6,499 nt of DNA from JAAFHS01 sp031396505 (GCA_031396505.1 JANNKX010000286.1:1-6499); one strand, 5' to 3'; shown: positions 1 through 6,081, counted from the first letter of the stretch. Notes: generated by a model not told the origin, from the letters alone. Made by a program: numbers and translations.

Positions 1-279
1 TCGGAAGACGGCAGCGGAGCCTATCTTATGCGACCGGAGGATACCGTTGCCATTCTTTCAAAATCGGGCTTCTCCGATATCAAGGTCACCGACACCGGCG
101 AAAAGTACCTGCAAGGATATCTGCGGGCCATTGAACTGGCAGAGAAGGGCGAGGCGCCGGTTTTCGGCGTTCACATTCTGCTCGGCAAGCTGGCACCCCA
201 GATCGTCAGAAACGCGGCGCGCAATATTGAAGAGGGCAGAACACATCCGGTGCAGATAATCTGCCGCAAAGGGTCTTAG
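1..279 (+). CDS. C-terminal part of a class I SAM-dependent methyltransferase (5' end outside window)
   Basis: The frame is open from base 1, so the ATG at 28 is probably internal and 92 C-terminal residues are visible before the TAG stop at 277-279. The segment runs from a RPEDTVAILSKSGF-like strand/helix through a middle helix (QGYLRAIELAEKGEAP) to FGVHILLGKLAPQIVRN and a final RTHPVQIICRK strand. This order resembles the last third of UbiE/COQ5-like type 11 methyltransferases, where the tail completes the Rossmann-type sheet. The SAM-binding GxGxG region would lie upstream and is not visible, so catalysis and substrate cannot be judged. G+C is about 56% by hand count, and AGA and ATA codons occur, unlike the G+C-richer genes to the right. 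This may reflect horizontal origin or weak expression. The gene converges on purC. The family call comes from the tail alone. Confidence 0.6.
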   Translation, partial: SEDGSGAYLMRPEDTVAILSKSGFSDIKVTDTGEKYLQGYLRAIELAEKGEAPVFGVHILLGKLAPQIVRNAARNIEEGRTHPVQIICRKGS

Positions 280-377
280 GCTTGTCCGTCGTCCAAACGT
301 ACGATTTTAAACGGCAGGTTGGTCCGCACAGCCGTCCTTGGAACAGTAAACAGCAATTCCGCCCGCAACCCGCCCAT
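276..377 (-). CDS. Possible 33-residue micro-ORF coupled to the purC stop codon
   Basis: The purC TGA (379-377) overlaps an ATG (377-375) as TGATG, a classic stop-start arrangement for translational coupling. It opens a 33-residue frame (MGGLRAELLFTVPRTAVRTN followed by LPFKIVRLDDGQA) ending in TAA at 278-276. Its last bases overlap the stop codon of the convergent methyltransferase gene. It has no recognisable family. PurS, which often follows purC in related genomes, is about 80 residues and does not look like this. It may be a real small protein, a remnant, or a chance open frame. Only the start geometry and a rather protein-like composition support it. Confidence 0.2.
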   Translation of the reverse strand: MGGLRAELLFTVPRTAVRTNLPFKIVRLDDGQA

Positions 378-1135
378 CAGTTGATCAGTGTCGGCTTCAC
401 CGCATGCGTCACATTCGTGGGCAGCACGCCCAGCCTGCGCGCAAGTTCGGTATAGACATCCGCCAGCGGCCCCGGTTCGCGCGGGGTGCCGTCGCGGTCC
501 ACCACTTCGGCCACGCCGCGCATGTCCCACAACCGGCAACTGTCCGGGCTGATCTCGTCCGCCACGATCAGGCGCATGAAATCGCCCTCCCAGACCCGGC
601 CCACTTCGATGCGGAAATCGGCCAGCCGGATGCCGATGCCCATCATCACGCCCGACAAAAAGTCATTCACCCGCAAGGCCAGCGCGATGATATCGTCCAG
701 ATCCTGCTGGTTGGCCCAGCCAAATGCCACGATATGTTCTTCGGCCACAAGCGGCGAGCCCAGCTTGTCATCCTTCAGATAGTATTCCACGATCGGGCGC
801 GGCAGCGGTGTGCCCTCGGGAATGCCCAGACGTTCGGTCATCTGGCCCGCCGCAAAATTGCGCACCACGACTTCCAGTGGCACGATCTCGGCCATTCGCA
901 CCAGTTGTTCGCGCATGTTGATGCGGCGGATGAAATGCGTCGGCACCCCGATATTGTTCAGGCCGGTCATAAAGAATTCGGACAGGCGGTTGTTCAGAAC
1001 GCCCTTGCCTTCGGACGCGCCCTGCTGATCTTCGATCACCGCCTCGTCCTTGAAATACTGGATCAATGTGCCCGGCTCTGGCCCTTCATACAGGATCTTT
1101 GCCTTGCCTTCGTAAACCTTCTTGCGGCGTGCCAT
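377..1135 (-). CDS. purC: PurC, phosphoribosylaminoimidazole-succinocarboxamide (SAICAR) synthase
   Basis: This cytosolic enzyme joins aspartate to CAIR with ATP hydrolysis, giving SAICAR, in de novo purine synthesis. The 252-residue product has near-normal length (about 240-255 in the family). Visible landmarks are the N-terminal KVYEGKAKILYEG nucleotide-binding loop (residues 7-18), the signature VPLEVVVRNFAAGQ (85-98), LADFRIEVGR (171-180) and DEISPDSCRLWD (193-204), which contributes acidic metal and substrate ligands. The second signature normally reads close to VDFKxEFG; here Lys is Arg and Phe is Val, a departure worth checking. The ATG at 1135 is preceded by GGAG (1144-1141) with 5-base spacing. 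purS and purQ, often downstream in Rhodobacteraceae, are absent; the next gene converges after 97 bp. A candidate promoter and leader hairpin lie in the divergent spacer. The family assignment is very secure. Confidence 0.96.
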   Translation of the reverse strand: MARRKKVYEGKAKILYEGPEPGTLIQYFKDEAVIEDQQGASEGKGVLNNRLSEFFMTGLNNIGVPTHFIRRINMREQLVRMAEIVPLEVVVRNFAAGQMTERLGIPEGTPLPRPIVEYYLKDDKLGSPLVAEEHIVAFGWANQQDLDDIIALALRVNDFLSGVMMGIGIRLADFRIEVGRVWEGDFMRLIVADEISPDSCRLWDMRGVAEVVDRDGTPREPGPLADVYTELARRLGVLPTNVTHAVKPTLIN

Positions 1136-1140
1136 GGATG

Positions 1141-1144
1141 CTCC
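1141..1144 (-). promoter_or_regulatory. purC: purC Shine-Dalgarno
   Basis: On the minus strand this reads GGAG, five bases before the ATG at 1135. It supports that start over any downstream ATG. Confidence 0.6.
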
Positions 1145-1161
1145 GGGTCAAACGGCATTCA

Positions 1162-1180
1162 GGGGCGGTCAAACCACCCC
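1162..1180 (-). promoter_or_regulatory. Hairpin in the purC 5' leader
   Basis: In the purC-sense RNA this reads GGGGUGG, a UUUGA loop, then CCGCCCC. All seven pairs form only if one is a U-G wobble. On the opposite strand the same position is a C-A mismatch, so the structure favours purC-sense RNA. It sits about 17 bases upstream of the Shine-Dalgarno site and downstream of the proposed purC promoter. It may affect leader stability or translation. I see no match to a named riboswitch class. Confidence 0.35.
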
Positions 1181-1196
1181 TGTCAGCTTTCCCGTG

Positions 1197-1225
1197 GCTA
1201 TACGGCAAGGCCCCGTCCCCCGCAA
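1197..1225 (-). promoter_or_regulatory. Candidate sigma-70-type promoter for purC
   Basis: On the minus strand a TTGCGG -35 element (1225-1220) and a TATAGC -10 element (1202-1197) are separated by exactly 17 bases. Transcription would start near 1190, leaving a leader of about 55 bases. An 8-bp inverted repeat (GGCCCCGT at 1209-1216, ACGGGGCC at 1233-1240) has its left arm in the spacer and flanks the -35 element, so it could be an operator. It was identified by eye only. Confidence 0.4.
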
Positions 1226-1240
1226 GGCACGCACGGGGCC
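1209..1240. repeat. 8-bp inverted repeat over the purC -35 region
   Basis: GGCCCCGT (1209-1216) and ACGGGGCC (1233-1240) are perfect reverse complements separated by 16 bases. The repeat overlaps the proposed purC -35 element. It may be a repressor site or only a product of high G+C. Confidence 0.35.
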
Positions 1241-1258
1241 AATCCGCACGCAGCGATT

Positions 1259-1296
1259 GCCCGCGCCGCCCCTTGCAGCGCGGGGGCGGCGCGGGC
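1259..1296. repeat. Perfect 14-bp inverted repeat in the purC/zeta divergent spacer
   Basis: GCCCGCGCCGCCCC (1259-1272) is exactly complementary to GGGGCGGCGCGGGC (1283-1296), with the 10-base loop TTGCAGCGCG. It ends 37 bases before the zeta-subunit ATG, and its loop holds the best -35 candidate for that gene. There is no T-run on either side, so a simple terminator is unlikely. A regulator-binding site, cruciform, or structured RNA from upstream transcription are the options. Confidence 0.6.
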
Positions 1297-1301
1297 ATAT
1301 A
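1273..1301 (+). promoter_or_regulatory. Candidate promoter for the zeta-subunit gene
   Basis: TTGCAG (1273-1278) and CATATA (1296-1301) are separated by 17 bases. Transcription would begin near 1308, giving a leader of about 26 bases. The -35 element lies inside the loop of the 14-bp inverted repeat, so folding or protein binding there would compete with RNA polymerase. It was identified by eye only. Confidence 0.4.
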
Positions 1302-1333
1302 CGTCACAACCATCATCCCAAGGGAGCGCGCCC

Positions 1334-1648
1334 ATGACCACCTTCGATGACCGCGAAAATGCGTTCGAGAACAAGTTCGCCCATGACACCGCGATGCAGT
1401 TCCGGGCCGAGGCACGGCGGAACAAACTGGTGGGCCTGTGGGCCGCCGAACTGCTGGGCAAAACCGGCGATGACGCGGCCGCCTATGCGATCGAGGTTGT
1501 CAGTGCCGACTTTGAGGAGGCGGGGATCGAAGACGTGGTGCGCAAGGTCGCGGGCGATCTGGGCAGCCTTGCCAGTGCCGACGCTGTGCGCGCCAAGATG
1601 GCCGAAATGCTGCCCGTCGCCAAGGCGCAACTGATGGACGAAGCCTGA
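1334..1648 (+). CDS. DUF1476 protein, zeta-type inhibitor subunit of the F1Fo-ATPase
   Basis: The 104-residue soluble, helix-rich protein belongs to DUF1476 (PF07345). In Paracoccus denitrificans this family is the zeta subunit, which binds F1-ATPase and blocks ATP hydrolysis, functionally like mitochondrial IF1. The conserved N-terminus TTFDDRENAFENKFAHD (residues 2-18) corresponds to the inhibitory arm. The downstream helical body includes the motif FRAEARRNKLVGLWAAELLG (23-42) and GDDAAAYAIEVV (45-56). The ATG at 1334 is chosen because AGGGAG (1321-1326) lies seven bases upstream and the product then starts with the family's usual MTTFDDRE. The same frame is open far upstream, but that part is antisense to purC. 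The gene is divergent from purC, not in an atp operon, and ends before a hairpin terminator, so it is probably monocistronic. Family call is secure; the inhibitory role in this organism is inferred. Confidence 0.93.
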   Translation: MTTFDDRENAFENKFAHDTAMQFRAEARRNKLVGLWAAELLGKTGDDAAAYAIEVVSADFEEAGIEDVVRKVAGDLGSLASADAVRAKMAEMLPVAKAQLMDEA

Positions 1649-1671
1649 TTCACCGACCGCTTCCACGATCG

Positions 1672-1698
1672 GGCCGCGCCTTGCCGGGCGCGGCCTTT
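1672..1698 (+). terminator. Intrinsic terminator after the zeta-subunit gene
   Basis: A perfect 9-bp stem, GGCCGCGCC (1672-1680) with GGCGCGGCC (1687-1695), encloses the six-base loop TTGCCG and is followed by TTT. It lies 23 bases past the stop codon. The T-run is short, as is common in G+C-rich alphaproteobacteria. Confidence 0.65.
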
Positions 1699-1719
1699 GC
1701 ATGTGAATTTCGCGCGCAT

Positions 1720-1750
1720 TTGACCCTTTAACCCTCCGTTTGCCGATACC
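1720..1750 (+). promoter_or_regulatory. Candidate promoter for the mprF-like/bmt operon
   Basis: TTGACC at 1720-1725 is a strong -35-like hexamer. The -10 side is weak, with GATACC at 1745-1750 after 19 bases as the best option. Its place between the upstream terminator and the ribosome-binding site at 1785 is right for the operon promoter. Confidence 0.35.
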
Positions 1751-1784
1751 CGTTACCTGTGCACTGGCACGGGGTGTGTGTGAA

Positions 1785-1788
1785 AGGG
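1785..1788 (+). promoter_or_regulatory. Shine-Dalgarno that sets the mprF-like start
   Basis: AAAGGGTGG places AGGG six bases before the ATG at 1795. The alternative GTG at 1759 has no such site, so the shorter product is preferred. Confidence 0.55.
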
Positions 1789-1794
1789 TGGCAG

Positions 1795-3705
1795 ATGCAG
1801 GTCAGGGTTATTCCGGGGGCCAACGGCGGACAATGGCTGCGCATGGCCGGGCGCATGGCGATATCGCTGGCGATTGCCGGGCTGTTCTTGTGGCTGTTGC
1901 GCGCCCGGCTGACCAGCCTTGATCTGGGCCTGGTGATCACGCAAACCGGAAGTACAACCCTGCTGCAATGGGCCGGTGCCGCCACCGCCACCGCCATCAG
2001 CTTTTGGGCCGTCGGGCGCTATGATGCCGTGGTCCACCGCCATTTGGGCACCGGCATTGCCGGGGCCGAGGCAAGCCGCGCGGGCATCGCCGCAATCGCC
2101 ATTGGCCAGACCGTCGGCGCGGGTGTCATCACCGGCGCGCTGGTGCGCTGGCGCATGTTGCGCGGGGTCACGCTGTGGCAATCCACGCGTATTTCCGTGG
2201 CCGTAACGCTGTCGTTTCTGGCAGGCTGGGCCGTGGTCACTGGCGCGGCCCTTGTGCTGCTGCCGGGCGCGCCCATGCCGCTGTTGGGCGTGGCCGCCTT
2301 GCTGCTGGCCGCCGTTCTGGCCATTGCAGGCGGGCTTGCCCCGCGCGCATGGCGGCGGTTCAACCTGCCCAATGCGATCACCCAAGGCCGCCTTGCCGGG
2401 CTTGCCGCCACTGACACGATTGCCGCCTGTGTCGCCCTCTGGCTGCTGCTGCCCCCCGATGCCGCAGTGCCGCTGACGATGCTGCTGCCCGCTTTTCTAC
2501 TGGCGCTCGGGGTGGGCCTCGTCTCCGGAACCCCCGGCGGTGTCGGCCCGTTCGAGGTGACGCTGCTCGCCCTGTTGCCCGGTCAGGCCGAGGCACCCCT
2601 GCTCGCCGCGATCATGGGCTGGCGGCTGGTCGGCTATGCCCTGCCCGCCATACTGGGGGCCATGCTTGCGATGCGCGGGCCTGCACGCGGCGCGCGCGGT
2701 CCCCATCCTGACCTGCGCTTTGCCGCACCCGCACACGGCAGCGCCCTGATCCGGCGCGCCCAGCGCGCCGAAACCGGGCTGGCGCATCAGGGCCAACTGC
2801 GCCTGATGGACAGCCGCCTTGGGGCCGCATGGCTGACCGGGCGCACGCCGCATGCCCTGATCGGGCTGTTTGATCCGATGGGCGATGATCAACCGACCCG
2901 CGCCGCCCTGCGCGCGCTTGCACGCCAGGCCCAGGCCGAGGCGCGCCTGCCCGCCCTTTACAAGGCCACCGCCCGCACGGCGGCCACTGCCCGCAGCCTT
3001 GGCTGGCGCGTGCTGCCCTTGGGGGCCGAGGCGGTGATCAACCCGGCCACCTTTGATCTGCGCCGGGCCGCCCACGCAACCCTGCGCCGCAAATTGCGCC
3101 GCGCCACCGGGGCCGGGATCACCATCGCACCCGGCACGCCCGCCGGGGCCGCCGAACGCGCCGCGATCGCGCGGCTGTGGGCGCGGGCGCGTCAGGGCGA
3201 GCGTGGCTTTTCGATGGGGCGCTACAGCGAGGCGTATCTCGCGCATCAGATGGTGCTTGAGGCGCGCCTTGACGGCCGCCTTGTGGCCTTTGCCAGCTTT
3301 CACGCAGGTGCCGCCGAATGGGCACTTGATCTGATGCGCCAGTCCGATCTCGCCCCCGATGGCACCATGCAGGCACTGGTTTGCCACGCCATCACCGCTG
3401 CCGCCGCCGCGCGGATTGCGCGGCTGTCGCTGGCTGCAAGTCTGGCCCCCCGGCCCTTGCCACGCGCCCTGCAACGCTTTGCCGCCCATGACGATGCAGG
3501 CCTTGCCCGGTTCAAACAGATGTTTGCGCCACGCTGGCAGCCCTTGTATCTGTGCGCACCGCATTGGCCCGCGCTGGCCCTCGCGGGGGCCGAAATCACC
3601 CGCGCGGTCCACCACCCCGCGCCGCTTACACCCCATTCGGCGCAAGATCATCATGCACAGTATGCGATTGCCACTGATCCCCGCGCGTGGCAAACGGGCG
3701 GCTGA
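1795..3705 (+). CDS. mprF: Short MprF-like membrane protein: flippase-type TM domain plus DUF2156 aminoacyl-phosphatidylglycerol synthase domain
   Basis: MprF proteins move an amino acid, often lysine or alanine, from aminoacyl-tRNA to phosphatidylglycerol and flip the lipid outward, lowering membrane negative charge and raising resistance to cationic peptides. With the ATG at 1795 the product has 636 residues. Residues 20-295 hold about seven or eight hydrophobic helices of the LPG_synthase_TM (UPF0104) type, with GALVRWRMLRG (114-124) and SGTPGGVGPFE (244-254). Residues 315-590 form the DUF2156 GNAT-like synthase domain, with FSMGRYS (472-478), DLMR (512-515) and GTM (523-525). Canonical MprF is about 840 residues with 14 helices, so the membrane part here is reduced. 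The aminoacyl substrate cannot be read from sequence, and flippase activity is uncertain. The gene is very G+C rich (about 77% in one sampled row). bmt follows after 21 bp, suggesting one operon. Confidence 0.85.
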   Translation: MQVRVIPGANGGQWLRMAGRMAISLAIAGLFLWLLRARLTSLDLGLVITQTGSTTLLQWAGAATATAISFWAVGRYDAVVHRHLGTGIAGAEASRAGIAAIAIGQTVGAGVITGALVRWRMLRGVTLWQSTRISVAVTLSFLAGWAVVTGAALVLLPGAPMPLLGVAALLLAAVLAIAGGLAPRAWRRFNLPNAITQGRLAGLAATDTIAACVALWLLLPPDAAVPLTMLLPAFLLALGVGLVSGTPGGVGPFEVTLLALLPGQAEAPLLAAIMGWRLVGYALPAILGAMLAMRGPARGARGPHPDLRFAAPAHGSALIRRAQRAETGLAHQGQLRLMDSRLGAAWLTGRTPHALIGLFDPMGDDQPTRAALRALARQAQAEARLPALYKATARTAATARSLGWRVLPLGAEAVINPATFDLRRAAHATLRRKLRRATGAGITIAPGTPAGAAERAAIARLWARARQGERGFSMGRYSEAYLAHQMVLEARLDGRLVAFASFHAGAAEWALDLMRQSDLAPDGTMQALVCHAITAAAAARIARLSLAASLAPRPLPRALQRFAAHDDAGLARFKQMFAPRWQPLYLCAPHWPALALAGAEITRAVHHPAPLTPHSAQDHHAQYAIATDPRAWQTGG

Positions 3706-3726
3706 TCCGCAGTATCCGAGGCCCTG

Positions 3727-4734
3727 ATGAACGATCCCCTGTCCAAACTGCTGTCCGCGCGCGACTGGCTGCTGGCGGACGGGGCCACCGGCACCAACCT
3801 GTTCAACATGGGCCTGTCATCAGGTGAACCGCCCGAACTGTGGAACGTCGATCAACCCGAAAACATTCGCACGCTTTACAAGGGTGCCGTCGATGCGGGC
3901 TCCGACCTGTTTCTGACCAACACCTTTGGCGGCAATGCCAGCCGCCTGAAACTGCACAATGCCCATACCCGCGTGCATGAATTGAACCGCGTCGGCGCCG
4001 CCATCGGGCGCGACATCGCCGATGCCTCGGGCCGCACCGTCATCGTTGCAGGCTCCATCGGCCCGACAGGTGAGATTTTCGAACCTATGGGCACCCTCAC
4101 CCATGCCCGCGCGGTCGAAATGTTTCACGAACAGGCCGAAGGCCTGAAGGCCGGGGGCGCCGATGTGCTTTGGGTCGAAACCATTTCCGCGGTCGAGGAA
4201 TACAAGGCCGCCGCCGAGGCGGCACGCCTGGCCGACATGCCCTGGTGTGGCACCATGAGCTTTGATACCGCAGGCCGCACGATGATGGGCATCACCTCTG
4301 CCGCCATGGCCGACATGGTCGAAACGCTGGCCCATCCGCCCATCGCCTTTGGTGCCAACTGCGGCGTTGGCGCATCCGATCTCATGCGCACGGTGCTGGG
4401 CTTTGGCGGCAGCACGCGCCCGGTCATCGCCAAGGGCAATGCGGGCATCCCGAAATACCACGATGGCCATATCCACTATGACGGCACACCGGGCCTGATG
4501 GCCGAATATGCCGTCCTCGCCCGCGATGCCGGCGTGCGCATCATCGGTGGCTGCTGTGGCACGATGCCCGAACACTTGCGGGCGATGCGGGACGCGCTGG
4601 AAACCCGCGCACCGGGTCACAGGCCGACCCTCGACCAGATCACAGCACATCTTGGCGGCTTTTCATCCACATCCGACGGCACTGGCGATCAATCGAACGA
4701 ACCGCGTCGCGAACGGCGCGGGCGGCGCAGCTAG
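3727..4734 (+). CDS. bmt: Homocysteine S-methyltransferase, homocysteine-binding component of split cobalamin-dependent methionine synthase
   Basis: The 335-residue cytosolic TIM-barrel protein matches the homocysteine S-methyltransferase family (PF02574), the module at the N-terminus of MetH. Landmarks are DGATGTNLF (residues 18-26), FLTNTFGGN (62-70), GSIGPTGE (109-116), and the zinc-binding cysteines in GANCG (Cys212) and GGCCG (Cys276, Cys277). All three zinc ligands are present, so activation of homocysteine thiolate is expected. It is often annotated betaine-homocysteine methyltransferase. In Rhodobacteraceae a better reading is one part of a split MetH, because a B12-binding protein is encoded nearby at 6093. 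Mutant fitness work in Phaeobacter inhibens assigned such a split enzyme (recalled, not checked). GAGG sits five bases before the ATG. The tail (about 320-335) is basic and probably disordered. Betaine as methyl donor is a weaker alternative. Confidence 0.92.
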   Translation: MNDPLSKLLSARDWLLADGATGTNLFNMGLSSGEPPELWNVDQPENIRTLYKGAVDAGSDLFLTNTFGGNASRLKLHNAHTRVHELNRVGAAIGRDIADASGRTVIVAGSIGPTGEIFEPMGTLTHARAVEMFHEQAEGLKAGGADVLWVETISAVEEYKAAAEAARLADMPWCGTMSFDTAGRTMMGITSAAMADMVETLAHPPIAFGANCGVGASDLMRTVLGFGGSTRPVIAKGNAGIPKYHDGHIHYDGTPGLMAEYAVLARDAGVRIIGGCCGTMPEHLRAMRDALETRAPGHRPTLDQITAHLGGFSSTSDGTGDQSNEPRRERRGRRS

Positions 4735-4776
4735 GACCCCCACTTCCTCTCTGCCAAAATATCCAAAAATGCCGGA

Positions 4777-4803
4777 GCGGATCCGGGCCCTTGCCCGGTC
4801 CGC
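4777..4803. terminator. Hairpin between the convergent bmt and radical SAM genes
   Basis: GCGGA plus CCGGGC on the left (one bulged T at 4782) pairs with GCCCGG plus TCCGC on the right around a CCTT loop, giving 11 base pairs. On the minus strand a TTTTT run follows seven bases later, and on + no T-run follows. It most plausibly ends the radical SAM transcript and may also stop bmt. The adjacent A/T-rich stretch 4741-4770 resembles, from memory, a short sequence found near many Rhodobacteraceae gene ends. Confidence 0.5.
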
Positions 4804-4856
4804 GACGCAAGAAAACCTGCGCGCGGCACGCGCGCTCCATCTGATCACCGCCCGCT

Positions 4857-5945
4857 TCAGAACAGGCGCAACTGATCCCCCACCCGCCCCGGCACCGTGA
4901 ACAGATCGCAGCGCAACGGCGGCAACCCACCCGCCAGCCCGAACCTGCGCCGCGCCACCGCCATCCGCTTGGCATGCAGGTCCGCCCAGACCCCCTGCCC
5001 CGTCATGCGCACCCCGAAGGCCGGGTCGTAATCCCGCCCGCCATGCATCTCGCGCACCCGCCCCATCACCCGCGCCGCCCGGTCGGGAAACGCAGCTTCC
5101 ACCCAATCCCGAAACAGCCCCGCCACCTCGCGCGGCAGACGCAAAGGGATGCTCGTCGCATGCCGCGCCCCCGCCTCTGCCGCCGCCGCGAGGATCGGCT
5201 CCATCTCGTGATCCGTCAGCGCCGGAATGATCGGCGACACCTGCACCCGCACCGGGATGCCCGCCGCCGCCAGCCGCCGGATCATCGCCAACCGCCGCGC
5301 CGGACGGGGCGCGCGCGGCTCCATCTTGCGCGCCAGACCGTCATCCAGCGTCGTGATCGATACGCTCACCGCCGCCAACCCCGCTGCCGCCATCGGCGCC
5401 AGCAGATCAATGTCCCGCTCCACCAGTGCCCCGCGTGTCGTCACCCAGACCGGATGCCGGAAATCGCGCAGCACCCCCAGCACCTGCCGCATGATCCCGT
5501 ATTCCGCCTCGACCGGCTGATAGGGGTCCGTGTTCGTGCCGATCGCCAGCACCCCCACCGCGTATCCCGGATGCCGCAATTCATCCGCCAGCACATCCGC
5601 AATGCCCGGCCGCGCAATCAGCCGCGTTTCAAAATCCAGCCCCGGCGACAGGTTCAAAAACGCATGGCTGGGCCGCGCATAACAATAGATACAGCCATGC
5701 TCGCAGCCCCGGTAGGGATTGATGCTGCGGTCGAATGGCAGGTCCGGCGATGTCTGCCATGTGATCGCCGAACGTGCCCGCTCAACCCGCACTTCCGTGC
5801 GCAGCAGCCGCTCCTCTTCCGGGATATCCCAGCCATCATCCACGCCTTCGCGCGCATGCCCCTCAAACCGCCCCGCATCATTGCTGGCCGCCCCGCGCGC
5901 GCGCAGGCGTTGACCGGGCAAAAGGCTGGGCGCGCGTTCATCCAT
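4857..5945 (-). CDS. PA0069-family radical SAM protein (SplB-like, COG1533 type)
   Basis: The 362-residue protein carries the radical SAM cluster motif CEHGCIYC (Cys81, Cys85, Cys88) in the context NPYRGCEHGCIYCYARPSH, typical of the PA0069/Rv2578c-like group related to spore photoproduct lyase. These bind a 4Fe-4S cluster and cleave SAM to a 5'-deoxyadenosyl radical. Other landmarks are the N-terminal RARGAASNDAGRFE (residues 15-28), GTNTDPYQPVE (136-146), WVTTRG (167-172) and VQVSPIIPALTD (234-245). The substrate of the group is unknown; a DNA-repair role is only suggested by homology. The ATG at 5945 gives the usual family length. It has no clear Shine-Dalgarno, and a GTG three codons upstream (5954) is an alternative. 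Open frame further upstream is antisense to the corrinoid gene. Family call is secure, function is not. Confidence 0.88.
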   Translation of the reverse strand: MDERAPSLLPGQRLRARGAASNDAGRFEGHAREGVDDGWDIPEEERLLRTEVRVERARSAITWQTSPDLPFDRSINPYRGCEHGCIYCYARPSHAFLNLSPGLDFETRLIARPGIADVLADELRHPGYAVGVLAIGTNTDPYQPVEAEYGIMRQVLGVLRDFRHPVWVTTRGALVERDIDLLAPMAAAGLAAVSVSITTLDDGLARKMEPRAPRPARRLAMIRRLAAAGIPVRVQVSPIIPALTDHEMEPILAAAAEAGARHATSIPLRLPREVAGLFRDWVEAAFPDRAARVMGRVREMHGGRDYDPAFGVRMTGQGVWADLHAKRMAVARRRFGLAGGLPPLRCDLFTVPGRVGDQLRLF

Positions 5946-6042
5946 GACCCACACTAGAACATTACCGGAACACTGCGCAATATCCCTTTGCAATTGCCCC
6001 TTGCCGTCGCCTTTCATTGCGGGCATGTCGCTATCCGTAAAG

Positions 6043-6072
6043 TGCGTGCCGTCCTTATCCATCATGCACGCA
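6043..6072 (+). promoter_or_regulatory. Hairpin in the leader of the corrinoid-protein gene
   Basis: TGCGTGC (6043-6049) pairs perfectly with GCACGCA (6066-6072), and a G-U pair can extend the stem outward. The loop is 16 bases. The stem ends nine bases before the AGGAGG ribosome-binding site, close enough to affect translation. I cannot match the region to the SAM-II, SAH or cobalamin riboswitch consensus. Confidence 0.35.
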
Positions 6073-6081
6073 TCACAGCAT

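Noticed and set aside
276..377. purS as the short frame after purC
   Set aside because: The frame has 33 residues and lacks PurS-like sequence; PurS is about 80 residues.
404..1333. Long + frame continuous with the zeta-subunit gene
   Set aside because: It is antisense to purC, rich in His, Arg and Ala as expected of a high-G+C shadow frame, and the zeta protein has its own ribosome-binding site and canonical N-terminus.
1759..1794. GTG start at 1759 for the MprF-like gene
   Set aside because: There is no Shine-Dalgarno before it and it would follow too closely on the candidate promoter. The ATG at 1795 has AGGG at proper spacing.
2497..3693. 398-codon minus frame opposite the MprF-like gene
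   Set aside because: It is Gly/Arg rich, shows no motif, and is explained by G+C-rich codon bias of the + gene.
3820..4650. 276-codon minus frame opposite bmt
   Set aside because: It shows no recognisable domain, and bmt on + has full family motifs and zinc ligands.
4974..5957. 327-codon + frame opposite the radical SAM gene
   Set aside because: Its extreme Arg/His/Pro composition and lack of any domain mark it as a mirror of the real minus-strand gene.
5990..5997. GCAATTGC palindrome in the divergent spacer
   Set aside because: An 8-bp palindrome alone is weak, and no second half-site or promoter with good spacing was found around it.
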